From an uncultured Veillonella sp. (GTDB taxonomy: Bacteria > Bacillota > Negativicutes > Veillonellales > Veillonellaceae), in assembly GCA_915066865.1 (NCBI GenBank), contig CAJZEE010000080.1, forward strand, positions 1-8,878: DNA of 8,878 nt, given 5' to 3'. How positions within the stretch are numbered: position 1 is the stretch's first letter; every line of letters begins with the position of its first letter. This document shows positions 1 through 7,159 of this stretch, in pieces. A program made the translations under genes and the position numbers. The notes under the pieces were generated by a model that searched no databases, had not been told where the DNA came from, and saw only the letters and a list, made by a program, of their open reading frames with translations.

Positions 1-1691
1 TATCAATGCTCAATAAATGTACGGCAGCAAAGAAAATTCGTCGTCAAGATGATTATTCTCCAGGTGGTGAATCAGGTCATCGTCCAGATCGTGCTACCTT
101 GGTATATGCTAACCGCATGAAGGAGGCTTACAATGATGTACCTCTTATTATCGGTGGTATAGAAGCGTCTTTGCGCCGCTTTGGTCATTATGATTATTGG
201 TCAGATACGGTACGTCGTTCCATCTTAGTAGATTCCAAGGCAGATGTACTTGTCTATGGTATGGGAGAACTTCAAATCGTTGAACTAGCCGATGCCTTAG
301 ATCAAGGTCGATTTAAAGAGTCCTTGCCGTCTATACGCGGTATTTGCTACATGGCAAAGGAAATTCCAACCATCGACTATGTAGAGTGCCCATCCTATGA
401 AGCTATTAAGGCGGATAAGATGGACTTTGCCGATGCATTCCGCATTCAATACGATGAACAAGATCCGTTCTATGGTCGTATTGTAGTCCAAAAACATGGT
501 GATCGATATCTCATTCAGAACACACCTGCTTTACCATTGACGCAGGATGAAATGGATGGTGTCTATAACCTGCCATATACCCGAAAGTGGCATCCTAAAT
601 ACGATGATAAGGGTGGTGTACCAGCGTTAAGCGAAGTTCAGTTTAGCCTTGTAAGCCAACGCGGCTGTTTTGGCAGTTGTTCTTTCTGTGCCATCACGAA
701 TCACCAAGGTCGTATTATCCAAAATCGTAGTCATGAGTCTTTGATTGACGAAGCACATAAGATGATCAAGATGGACAACTTTAAGGGGTATATTCATGAT
801 GTAGGGGGTCCTACGGCAAATTTCCGCCATCTGGCTTGTGATAAACAGGCTGTTTATGGTGCTTGTAAAGGGCGTACCTGTGCGGCTCCAGAGCCTTGTG
901 AAAACTTGAATACAAATCACGATGATTATATTGCTTTACTGCGTAAACTACGTAAGCTAAAAGGTGTAAAAAAGGTATTTGTTCGTTCCGGTTTGCGCTA
1001 TGACTATGTATTGGCCGATAACAATAAAGACTTTGTGCGGGAACTTTGTGAGTTTCACGTAAGTGGTCAGTTAAAGGTAGCCCCAGAACATGTATCTAAA
1101 CGCGTTACCAATATGATGGGAAAAGCTGGTAAGGAAGAATTTCTAACCTTTAAGTCTTGGTTTGAAGAGGCGAATAAAAAGCTTGGTAAGAAGCAATATT
1201 TAGTTCCGTACTTTATGAGCTCTCATCCAGGTTGTGCGTTAGAGGATGCTATTGAATTGGCGGAATTTTTACGAGACCACCATATGTACCCTGAGCAAGT
1301 ACAGGATTTTATCCCTACACCGGGGAGTCTTTCTACTTGCATGTATTATACGGGCATTAATCCACTAGATGGAAAGCCTGTATATGTTGCTAAAAAGGGG
1401 CGAGATAAAGCAAAACAACGCGCTTTGATGCAGTTTAAAAATATTGAAAACTATGATCTTGTTAAAGAGGCTCTCATAGAAGCCAATCGACGTGATTTAA
1501 TTGGCTTTGGCGCGGAATGCTTAATTCCACCGCGCCCAATTAGTGGAAATTCTAAGCGTATTAGCCAATCTAGTAAATTCCGTAATGGCAAACGAGATTG
1601 CGAACCTAGGAATCAATGCCGTACTGCCAAAAGGCGTAGTAGAGATGTGACTAAAGTTCGTACATCTAATAAAAGTTTTGGTGGTCGTTAA
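1..1691 (+). CDS. ygiQ: YgiQ family radical SAM protein, 5' end outside window (partial)
   Basis: This is the C-terminal ~560 residues of a UPF0313/YgiQ-type radical SAM enzyme. The reading frame is open to the left edge. The first visible ATG (position 6) aligns with an internal Met of the family (in the 'DSM(I/V)N.YT' segment), so it is not the start and roughly 80-105 residues are missing. Numbering from that Met, family landmarks are the SPGG and RPDRAT region, IIGGIEASLRR, HYDYW.D.VRRS, the radical SAM cluster motif CFGSCSFC (C221, C225, C228), a second Cys group (C278, C287, C292, C298), and the PYFMSSHPGC and DFIPTPGS segments. The C-terminal part (NYDLVKEAL..R.DLIGFG...IPPRP) matches the DUF3362-like end. 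A basic 50-residue tail (512-561) follows. Such enzymes bind a 4Fe-4S cluster and cleave S-adenosylmethionine; no substrate is established for this family as far as I know. Family call is very secure, function unknown. Confidence 0.95.
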   Translation, partial: SMLNKCTAAKKIRRQDDYSPGGESGHRPDRATLVYANRMKEAYNDVPLIIGGIEASLRRFGHYDYWSDTVRRSILVDSKADVLVYGMGELQIVELADALDQGRFKESLPSIRGICYMAKEIPTIDYVECPSYEAIKADKMDFADAFRIQYDEQDPFYGRIVVQKHGDRYLIQNTPALPLTQDEMDGVYNLPYTRKWHPKYDDKGGVPALSEVQFSLVSQRGCFGSCSFCAITNHQGRIIQNRSHESLIDEAHKMIKMDNFKGYIHDVGGPTANFRHLACDKQAVYGACKGRTCAAPEPCENLNTNHDDYIALLRKLRKLKGVKKVFVRSGLRYDYVLADNNKDFVRELCEFHVSGQLKVAPEHVSKRVTNMMGKAGKEEFLTFKSWFEEANKKLGKKQYLVPYFMSSHPGCALEDAIELAEFLRDHHMYPEQVQDFIPTPGSLSTCMYYTGINPLDGKPVYVAKKGRDKAKQRALMQFKNIENYDLVKEALIEANRRDLIGFGAECLIPPRPISGNSKRISQSSKFRNGKRDCEPRNQCRTAKRRSRDVTKVRTSNKSFGGR

Positions 1692-1696
1692 ACCTA

Positions 1697-1723
1697 GAGA
1701 GTAGCTCTAGCTACTCTCATTTT
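1697..1723 (+). terminator. Probable intrinsic terminator after ygiQ
   Basis: A perfect 9-bp inverted repeat, GAGAGTAGC / GCTACTCTC, with loop TCTA lies five bases after the ygiQ stop codon and is followed by ATTTT. The U tract is short, so termination may be partial. The next gene starts only 30 bases downstream and no clear promoter is seen in between, so some read-through into it is plausible. Confidence 0.7.
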
Positions 1724-1753
1724 AAGATACTTTATGTCTTATGGGAGGCATAT

Positions 1754-2791
1754 ATGAAACGATGGATTGCTCCGAGCATCTTAGCATTATTTGTGGTAGG
1801 AATGTTGATTTATGGTATAAACTTTTACCAACAAGAACAAATAGAACAGGCCAAAGAGCCTATTCGTGGTGAAATTATAGTCTATACGGACTTACCTAAT
1901 ACTTTGACAGCTATGCTTGCTGAGCGTTATGAAGAGGAACAAAAGGTAAAAGTTACTGTAATGCCTCTTACAGAGGAACAAATGTCGCTACGGTCGGCTT
2001 CTACCGTGGCTGATACTTCTGGTGATTTGGTGCTAACTTCTGAAGATAATCTCGTAGTTGGTGCCAATGCAGGTAAATATATGCCCATCGTCAATGAACG
2101 TATTGACGAGGTACGTGATAATCTAAAGGATCCAAATGGCTATTGGGTTGGTCTCTGGTACGATCCAATCGTATTTGTTCAGAATGATACCTTCCATAAT
2201 GGCATTGGTAAATATATTACTACATGGGAAACATTGGGAAAACAAGGTGATTGGTCTATCGTTATGACTGATTTTGTAGCATCTCAGAATGCGGCCAATT
2301 TGCTATACAATATGGTAGAGTACAAAGGGGAACCAGAGGCTCTTGAATACTTGTATAGTTTGAAGCCTCATGTGGTTCAACATGCTAAATTTTTGTCTAC
2401 TCCAATACGCTTAACTGCGCTAGGGGAGACAAATATTGGTATTGGTAACTTGTCTGATGCGGCACAATATAGTCATCATGGGTATCCAATTAAGATCATT
2501 TATCCTAAAGATGGTACGTCTTATTATGTGACTGGTGCTGCCGTTTTAAAAAATTCAAAACATAAAGCAGATAGTGTAGAGTTTATTAATTGGTTACTAT
2601 CTTCTAAAACGGCGAAATATATGGTAGAAAAGAATTTTACCTATATATTTACTAATCCTGAGATGGATGAGCCAAAAGATTCTATGGGGCATGATTTAGT
2701 GTTATGGCCTGTGAATGGTGGTTATACCCTAGAAGGTAAAAAGTTATTGTTAAATCATTGGGTTAGCCAGGTACGATTCCGTAAGGACTAA
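1754..2791 (+). CDS. Orphan ABC-type substrate-binding protein (PBP2 fold, Fe3+/thiamine-like), membrane anchored
   Basis: A 345-residue protein resembling the type 2 periplasmic binding proteins of the iron(III)/thiamine/polyamine group (SBP_bac_6-like). A positively charged start (MKR) is followed by one hydrophobic segment (about residues 4-25). There is no lipobox cysteine and I see no Cys anywhere, so it is probably held by an uncleaved signal anchor or released by signal peptidase I. The mature part opens with the typical first strand, EIIVYTDLPN, then a helix and KVKVTVMP. WVGLWYDPIVFVQND and the late SVEFINWLLSSKTAKYM segment match family positions. An iron-type double Tyr site is not clear (only SYYVTG, 256-261 region), so the ligand cannot be named. 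Start ATG is well supported by GGGAGG at 1743-1748 with 5-base spacing. No permease or ATPase gene is nearby. The family is likely; the ligand and partner transporter are unknown. Confidence 0.8.
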   Translation: MKRWIAPSILALFVVGMLIYGINFYQQEQIEQAKEPIRGEIIVYTDLPNTLTAMLAERYEEEQKVKVTVMPLTEEQMSLRSASTVADTSGDLVLTSEDNLVVGANAGKYMPIVNERIDEVRDNLKDPNGYWVGLWYDPIVFVQNDTFHNGIGKYITTWETLGKQGDWSIVMTDFVASQNAANLLYNMVEYKGEPEALEYLYSLKPHVVQHAKFLSTPIRLTALGETNIGIGNLSDAAQYSHHGYPIKIIYPKDGTSYYVTGAAVLKNSKHKADSVEFINWLLSSKTAKYMVEKNFTYIFTNPEMDEPKDSMGHDLVLWPVNGGYTLEGKKLLLNHWVSQVRFRKD

Positions 2792-2849
2792 GTCAGTTGT
2801 ATAAATCCAAGAAATAAATAAAAAGAATCTAGTGACGAAAGGATATGGA

Positions 2850-4196
2850 ATGGGGAAAAAATTAGGATATGTTAGCCTAGGTTGTGCTAAAAATTTAGTA
2901 GATACAGAGGTAATGTTAGGCTTATTGAGAGATAATGGCTATTCGATTACAGAAGACTTAAGCGAAGCAGATCTTATCGTTGTAAATACCTGTACTTTTA
3001 TTGAAAAAGCTAAGGCTGAGTCTATTAATACCATCCTTGAGGTTGCTCAATATAAGGAAGATGGTGCTTGTAAGGGCCTTATCGTAGCAGGTTGTCTTAG
3101 CCAACAATATCAGGATGAATTATTCCAAGAAATTCCTGAAATTGATGCATTAATCGGTACCGGTGCATGGGATCAAGTTATGGTAGCCGTTGATGCTATT
3201 GAGCACGGCAATCGCAGTTGTATCATGGAAAATATTACGAATATCTATGATGAGCGCATGCCTCGTATTCAAACAACACCTCGTTATAGTGCATATGTTA
3301 AAATTGCAGAAGGCTGTAATAACGGGTGTACATTCTGTATTATTCCTAAGGTGCGTGGTGCATTCCGTAGTCGTACTATCGAGTCTATTAAGGCTGAAGT
3401 GGAACGATTGGCTGCGACAGGGGTTAAGGAAATTGTTCTTATCGCTCAGGATACAACAAGTTATGGTATTGACCTTAATGATGGAAAACCATTGTTGACG
3501 ACATTGTTAAAGGAATTAATATCTGTAGAGGGTATAGAATGGATTCGCATGCTATACCTATATCCGACATTCTTCTCTGATGAATTGTTAGATATTATCG
3601 TTAATGAGCCAAAGCTTTGTAAATATGTAGATATTCCATTGCAACATGTTAATAACGATATTTTGAAACAAATGAATCGCCGAGACGATCGCAATGATAT
3701 TGAGCGCTTGCTTAAGAAAATTAGAAATGCACCGACTCATATTACATTGCGCACTTCTATCATCGTTGGATTTCCTGGTGAAACAGATGAACAATTTGAG
3801 GAACTTTGTGACTTTGTAAAAGAAATCAAATTCGATAATATGGGCGTATTTACGTATTCTCAAGAAGATGGTACACCAGCTGGTGCTCGTGAAGACCAAA
3901 TACCAGAAGAGATCAAAGAAGAGCGTTATCACGTTCTTATGTCCATCCAAGCTGCTATCTCTGAAGAGAACAATCGCAATTTAGAAGGTACCATTGATTA
4001 TGCTATGGTAGAGGAAATCGAAGAAGGCGAGAATAACACATTGCTTGCAAAAGGTCGATTGAAATCTCAAGCACCTGATGTAGATGGTAATATGTACATT
4101 GAAGACTGCGGTGAAGACATTCAACCTGGTGATATTCTTAAGGTACAAGTAGAGCAAGGCTTTGCTTATGATGTAGTAGCTACAGTTGTAGAATAA
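2850..4196 (+). CDS. rimO: Ribosomal protein S12 methylthiotransferase RimO
   Basis: A radical SAM methylthiotransferase that adds a methylthio group to the beta carbon of a conserved Asp of ribosomal protein S12 (Asp89 in E. coli) in the cytoplasm. Taking the ATG at 2850, the protein has 448 residues, normal for RimO. The N-terminal UPF0004 domain carries the three auxiliary-cluster cysteines C12 (SLGCAKN), C48 (VNTCTF) and C82 (VAGCLSQ). The radical SAM motif CNNGCTFC gives C156, C160 and C163, followed by IIPKVRG.FRSR. The DIPLQHV segment and a C-terminal TRAM domain (about 375-448) complete the order. The start MGKKLGYVSLGCAKN fits RimO rather than MiaB or MtaB. ATG 2850 has AAAGGA at 2838-2843 with 6-base spacing; an in-frame GTG at 2832 is less well placed. 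It follows the binding-protein gene by 58 bases with no terminator and precedes cinA by 37 bases. Confidence 0.96.
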   Translation: MGKKLGYVSLGCAKNLVDTEVMLGLLRDNGYSITEDLSEADLIVVNTCTFIEKAKAESINTILEVAQYKEDGACKGLIVAGCLSQQYQDELFQEIPEIDALIGTGAWDQVMVAVDAIEHGNRSCIMENITNIYDERMPRIQTTPRYSAYVKIAEGCNNGCTFCIIPKVRGAFRSRTIESIKAEVERLAATGVKEIVLIAQDTTSYGIDLNDGKPLLTTLLKELISVEGIEWIRMLYLYPTFFSDELLDIIVNEPKLCKYVDIPLQHVNNDILKQMNRRDDRNDIERLLKKIRNAPTHITLRTSIIVGFPGETDEQFEELCDFVKEIKFDNMGVFTYSQEDGTPAGAREDQIPEEIKEERYHVLMSIQAAISEENNRNLEGTIDYAMVEEIEEGENNTLLAKGRLKSQAPDVDGNMYIEDCGEDIQPGDILKVQVEQGFAYDVVATVVE

Positions 4197-4233
4197 TGCA
4201 CAGTTCGATATATTCGATTGTGGAGGTGATCTG

Positions 4234-5481
4234 ATGATTGTAGAACTTATTTCTACAGGTTCAGAATTATTGCTAGGTGATACAGTAAATACGAATGTAT
4301 CATGGCTAGCACAAGAGTTGAATAAACTAGGATATACCATTGCCCATCAATCGGTGGTAGGTGATAATCCGAAACGAATGGCTGAAGTTTTTCAGCTCGC
4401 TAGTACAAGGGCTGATATCGTTATTAGTACTGGTGGACTAGGACCTACGCAGGGCGACATTACACGTAATGTACTTGCCGATTCAATTGGCAGACCTATT
4501 GTGTTTAATCAAGAGGCCATGAATGAGCTTGAAAGATTCTTTAAAAGTGTAAACCGTACTATACCTGATGCGAGTCGGCGAGAAGCACAATTACCAAAAG
4601 GGGCAAAGGTATTATATAACCCTGTTGGAGTTGCTCCAGGTGTAGTCGTTGAAGATGGCGACACTACGTACATACTTTTACCTGGACCTCCTGGAGAAAT
4701 GAAGGGCATGTTCCAAGAGAGCGTAGTTCCTTATTTAAATGGCCGATTTGGTTCTCAAGGTGTTGTTACATCCTATCGTTATGGCGTATATGATATTCGT
4801 GAAATTGATTTAGAAAGCACCTTGATGGATCTAATTAAGAAGCAATCTAATCCGACCATAGCTTTGCTCATTAAAAAGGGCTACATTGAGGTTCGCATCA
4901 CTGCTAAGGCTGAAACATTAGAAGCGGCACAAGACCTGCTTAATCCTTGGGATGCAATCATACGAGAACGCTTAGGCTCTCGCATAGGGCGCAACTTAAC
5001 AATTTCTATGGAGGAAACATTAGGTCGAACCTTGTTAGAGGAACATAGTACTATTAGTACTGCTGAATCATGTACATCAGGATTGGTTGGTAAATTACTG
5101 ACTAATGTCAGTGGCAGTAGTGAGTACTATATGGGTGGTGTCATTTCGTATAGTAATGATGTGAAACATCGTGTTTTAGGTGTACCACAAGATATGCTAG
5201 ATGCGTATGGCGCTGTTAGTGAACAAGTGGCTAAGGCTATGGCAGAGGGGGCACGAACTGTTGTCCAAACAACATATGCTGTTTCTACGACAGGCATAGC
5301 TGGTCCTGGAGGTGGTACTCGAGAAAAGCCTGTTGGTCTTGTATGGTTTGGTGTTGCTGGTCCATATGGCACAGTGGCCCATAAAGCTAATTTAATTGGC
5401 AATCGAGAAGATATTAGACAAAGTGCGGCAGAGCTAGCACTATACTATGTTTATACTTATATAACAGAAAAGGGGAAATAA
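4234..5481 (+). CDS. cinA: CinA: MoCF-like domain plus nicotinamide-nucleotide amidase domain
   Basis: A full-length 415-residue two-domain CinA. The N-terminal COG1058/MoCF domain (about 1-170) shows STGSELLLGD.VNTN, GGLGPTQGDIT (67-77) and LLPGPPGEM (about 148-156). A linker domain follows, then the C-terminal PncC domain (about 260-412) with AESCTSG (S279 is the expected nucleophile), GGVISYSN, GAVSEQV and GIAGPGGGTREKPVG (354-368). The family deamidates nicotinamide mononucleotide to nicotinic acid mononucleotide in pyridine nucleotide salvage, and the N-terminal domain is linked to ADP-ribose pyrophosphatase activity in some members. Compared with common consensuses, the second Gly of AESCTGG is Ser and the first Asp of GPTxDD is Gly; both look like tolerated variants. 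The start is backed by GGAGGTGAT (4222-4230). It is 4 bases from recA, a frequent pairing that gave rise to the 'competence/damage-inducible' name. Confidence 0.96.
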   Translation: MIVELISTGSELLLGDTVNTNVSWLAQELNKLGYTIAHQSVVGDNPKRMAEVFQLASTRADIVISTGGLGPTQGDITRNVLADSIGRPIVFNQEAMNELERFFKSVNRTIPDASRREAQLPKGAKVLYNPVGVAPGVVVEDGDTTYILLPGPPGEMKGMFQESVVPYLNGRFGSQGVVTSYRYGVYDIREIDLESTLMDLIKKQSNPTIALLIKKGYIEVRITAKAETLEAAQDLLNPWDAIIRERLGSRIGRNLTISMEETLGRTLLEEHSTISTAESCTSGLVGKLLTNVSGSSEYYMGGVISYSNDVKHRVLGVPQDMLDAYGAVSEQVAKAMAEGARTVVQTTYAVSTTGIAGPGGGTREKPVGLVWFGVAGPYGTVAHKANLIGNREDIRQSAAELALYYVYTYITEKGK

Positions 5482-5485
5482 AATA

Positions 5486-6526
5486 ATGGCTGTAGATGGC
5501 AGACAAGCAGCGTTGGATAACGCGTTAAAACAAATTGAAAAAGATTTTGGTAAAGGTGCTATTATGCGTCTTGGTGAAGCGGCAGATCGCATGAATGTAG
5601 AGGTGATTTCCTCTGGTTCTCTTGCTATCGATATTGCTGTTGGTGTAGGTGGCTTCCCTCGTGGCCGTGTAATTGAAATTTACGGTCCAGAATCTTCTGG
5701 TAAAACAACAGTGGCTCTTCACGCTGTAGCAGAAGCTCAAAAACAAGGTGGTATTGCAGCATTTATTGATGCGGAACATGCGATGGATCCTGTATATGCT
5801 CGCAACTTGGGGGTAGACATCAATAATTTGTTGATTTCTCAACCAGATAATGGAGAACAAGCTTTAGAAATTACAGAAGCTCTTGTTCGCAGTGGTGCAG
5901 TAGATATTGTTGTAGTTGACTCCGTAGCGGCTTTGGTTCCTAAAGCGGAAATCGATGGTGAAATGGGTGACGCTCACGTAGGCTTACAAGCTCGTTTGAT
6001 GAGTAAAGCTTTGCGCAAATTGACTGGTATCATCAGTAAATCCAAAACAGTTGTTATCTTCATCAACCAATTGCGTGAAAAAGTAGGTGTTATGTTCGGT
6101 AATCCTGAAACAACGACTGGTGGTCGTGCGTTGAAATTCTATTCTTCCGTACGACTTGATGTTCGTAAAGGGGAATTAATTAAAGCAAACAACGAAAATG
6201 TTGGCGCTCGAACAAAAGTCAAAGTTGTCAAAAATAAGGTGGCACCTCCATTTAAGACAGCTGAATTTGATTTGATGTATGGCGAAGGTATCTCTAAAAC
6301 TGGCACACTTATTGATATTGGTACAAATATGGAAATTATTAATAAATCTGGTGCTTGGTACTCCTATAATGGGGAACGTATGGGGCAAGGTAAGGAAGCG
6401 GCTAAACAATACTTGTTAGAGAATCCACAAATAGCTGATGAAATCGATCGCATTATTCGTGATACATTGGCTGTTGGCACTGAAGAAATCGATGTAATTG
6501 GTGAAGAAGTAACTGAAGAAGTATAA
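5486..6526 (+). CDS. recA: Recombinase RecA
   Basis: A complete 346-residue RecA, the ATP-dependent strand-exchange protein that forms filaments on single-stranded DNA and triggers LexA self-cleavage. Visible landmarks are the N-terminal oligomerisation helix (ALKQIEKDFGKG), Walker A GPESSGKTT (67-75), catalytic Glu in DAEHA (E97), Walker B VDIVVVDS with D145, the L1-region LVPKAEIDGEMGD, and the L2-region INQLREKVGVMFGNPETTTGG. The C-terminal domain ends in an acidic tail (TEEIDVIGEEVTEEV), as expected. The ATG has an AAAAGGGG site (5468-5475) lying inside the end of cinA, spacing about 10 bases. No separate promoter or SOS operator is evident in the 4-base gap, so transcription from further upstream with cinA is the simplest reading. 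Confidence 0.99.
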   Translation: MAVDGRQAALDNALKQIEKDFGKGAIMRLGEAADRMNVEVISSGSLAIDIAVGVGGFPRGRVIEIYGPESSGKTTVALHAVAEAQKQGGIAAFIDAEHAMDPVYARNLGVDINNLLISQPDNGEQALEITEALVRSGAVDIVVVDSVAALVPKAEIDGEMGDAHVGLQARLMSKALRKLTGIISKSKTVVIFINQLREKVGVMFGNPETTTGGRALKFYSSVRLDVRKGELIKANNENVGARTKVKVVKNKVAPPFKTAEFDLMYGEGISKTGTLIDIGTNMEIINKSGAWYSYNGERMGQGKEAAKQYLLENPQIADEIDRIIRDTLAVGTEEIDVIGEEVTEEV

Positions 6527-6528
6527 TC

Positions 6529-6972
6529 ATGAGTGACGAAACGATGCAAGCTGCTATGGATCAAGCGTATCGCTTCCTAGCTCAGCGCTTCCTTAGTTCT
6601 TATGAGCTGACGCAAAAAATGAGACGTAAACAATTCGAGGACCCTATCATTGAGAGGGTTCTTGAGCGCCTTAAAGATTATGATTACATTAATGATGAAC
6701 GTTTATCTGAGCAGGTATTAGCCTATTTGATGAAAGAACAGAAATACGGTGCTTATATGATTAAGCAAAAAATGAAACTTCGAGGACTTGCGATTCCTCA
6801 AGAAATTTCTGCTTATGATGAGGTAAAAGCTGCTTATCGGGTGGTAGAAAAAAAATTTGGATCTATTCTCAATGAAGAGAAGACTCCTCGGGTAAAAGTT
6901 TTTAGTTTTCTCAAATACAGGGGGTTCTCAACAAGCACAATTCAAGTTGTATGCAATGATTTTTATGAATAA
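6529..6972 (+). CDS. recX: Regulatory protein RecX
   Basis: A 147-residue RecX, at the short end of the family but of E. coli-like size. RecX binds RecA filaments in the cytoplasm and modulates (usually limits) their growth and activity. The protein shows the repeated three-helix RecX pattern: AYRFLAQRFLSSYELTQKM, then IIERVLERLKDYDYINDERLSEQ (the characteristic 'L...Y(I/L)(N/D)DER' element), then YGAYMIKQKMKLRG, and a last repeat with KVFSFLKYRGFSTSTIQ. It begins two bases after the recA stop codon with no good Shine-Dalgarno (only GAAGAAG-like sequence inside recA), which implies translation coupled to recA and lower yield. This adjacency strongly supports the call despite low sequence conservation in the family. 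Confidence 0.93.
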   Translation: MSDETMQAAMDQAYRFLAQRFLSSYELTQKMRRKQFEDPIIERVLERLKDYDYINDERLSEQVLAYLMKEQKYGAYMIKQKMKLRGLAIPQEISAYDEVKAAYRVVEKKFGSILNEEKTPRVKVFSFLKYRGFSTSTIQVVCNDFYE

Positions 6973-7011
6973 ATTCTGCTTTTTGAGAGGCCTTGGTAGG
7001 CTTGTAAAATC

Positions 7012-7040
7012 TTGACAGAAAGGGCTTTGAAGTCTAAAAT
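7012..7040 (+). promoter_or_regulatory. Near-consensus SigA/sigma-70 promoter for rny
   Basis: TTGACA at 7012-7017, a 17-base spacer, and TAAAAT at 7035-7040 form an almost perfect housekeeping promoter. Transcription should begin near 7046-7048, giving an untranslated leader of about 100-110 bases before rny. This lets rny be expressed independently of the recA-recX run, although no convincing terminator separates recX from it. Confidence 0.8.
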
Positions 7041-7046
7041 TAATAA

Positions 7047-7078
7047 TAGCCTTATTTATTTATATGATGATATGGCTA
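7047..7078 (+). other. Possible 5'-terminal stem-loop in the rny leader
   Basis: TAGCC (7047-7051) can pair with GGCTA (7074-7078), then a T·T mismatch, then TAT (7053-7055) with ATA (7070-7072), closing a 14-base loop. It would sit at the very 5' end of the transcript from the promoter at 7012-7040 and would place the in-frame ATGs at 7064 and 7067 in the loop or its edge. The pairing is short, so the structure is tentative. Confidence 0.35.
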
Positions 7079-7103
7079 ATTGATAATTTAATGCATAAAG
7101 GGC

Positions 7104-7154
7104 ATAAAAAGGAGCATGAAAGCTCAATTTTGAGAAATAAAAAGGAGGTGAAAG
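7104..7154 (+). repeat. Two copies of an 11-base purine-rich element with a Shine-Dalgarno core
   Basis: ATAAAAAGGAG occurs at 7104-7114 (followed by CATGAAAG) and again at 7137-7147 (followed by GTGAAAG). The copies are 33 bases apart, in the same reading phase. Both hold a GGAG core just before rny. This may be a small duplication that left two candidate ribosome sites, only the second of which is close to the conserved coding part of rny. Confidence 0.55.
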
Positions 7155-7159
7155 AAATT
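7142..7159 (+). promoter_or_regulatory. Strong ribosome binding site of rny with ATT at start position
   Basis: AAGGAGG at 7142-7148 is a full Shine-Dalgarno match. Eight bases later, in frame with rny, is ATT (7157-7159); no ATG, GTG or TTG lies in frame at a usual 5-10 base spacing. The nearest upstream in-frame candidate, GTG at 7148, overlaps the Shine-Dalgarno itself and cannot use it. See the rny entry and the related finding. Confidence 0.6.

Noticed and set aside
6..8. ATG at position 6 as the true start of the YgiQ-type gene
   Set aside because: The frame is open to the left edge and this Met sits at a conserved internal position of the family (Asp-Ser-Met segment), so the real start lies before the window.
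2832..2834. GTG at 2832 as the rimO start
   Set aside because: It has only weak purine sequence upstream, while ATG 2850 has AAAGGA at good spacing and gives the usual RimO N-terminus.
3588..3950. Antisense open frame of 120 codons opposite rimO, and similar ones opposite recA, cinA and rny
   Set aside because: They lie wholly over strongly conserved genes, lack ribosome sites and show no recognisable protein features.
5253..5266. SOS-box-like sequence CGAACTGTTGTCC near the end of cinA
   Set aside because: It matches the GAAC-N4-GTTC pattern only partly, lies inside coding sequence far from any visible promoter, and encodes ordinary CinA residues.
6988..7003. Terminator between recX and rny (AGGCCT/AGGCTT hairpin)
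   Set aside because: The stem is only 6 bp including a G·T pair, and no T run follows.
7116..7133. Five-codon leader peptide (ATG at 7116) upstream of rny
   Set aside because: The GGAG element is only one base from the ATG, too close to act, and the peptide has no attenuation-like codon pattern.
7064..7147. ATG 7064, 7067 or 7091 as rny start
   Set aside because: None has a Shine-Dalgarno. They would add a polar, charged extension ahead of the membrane helix that the B. subtilis protein lacks.
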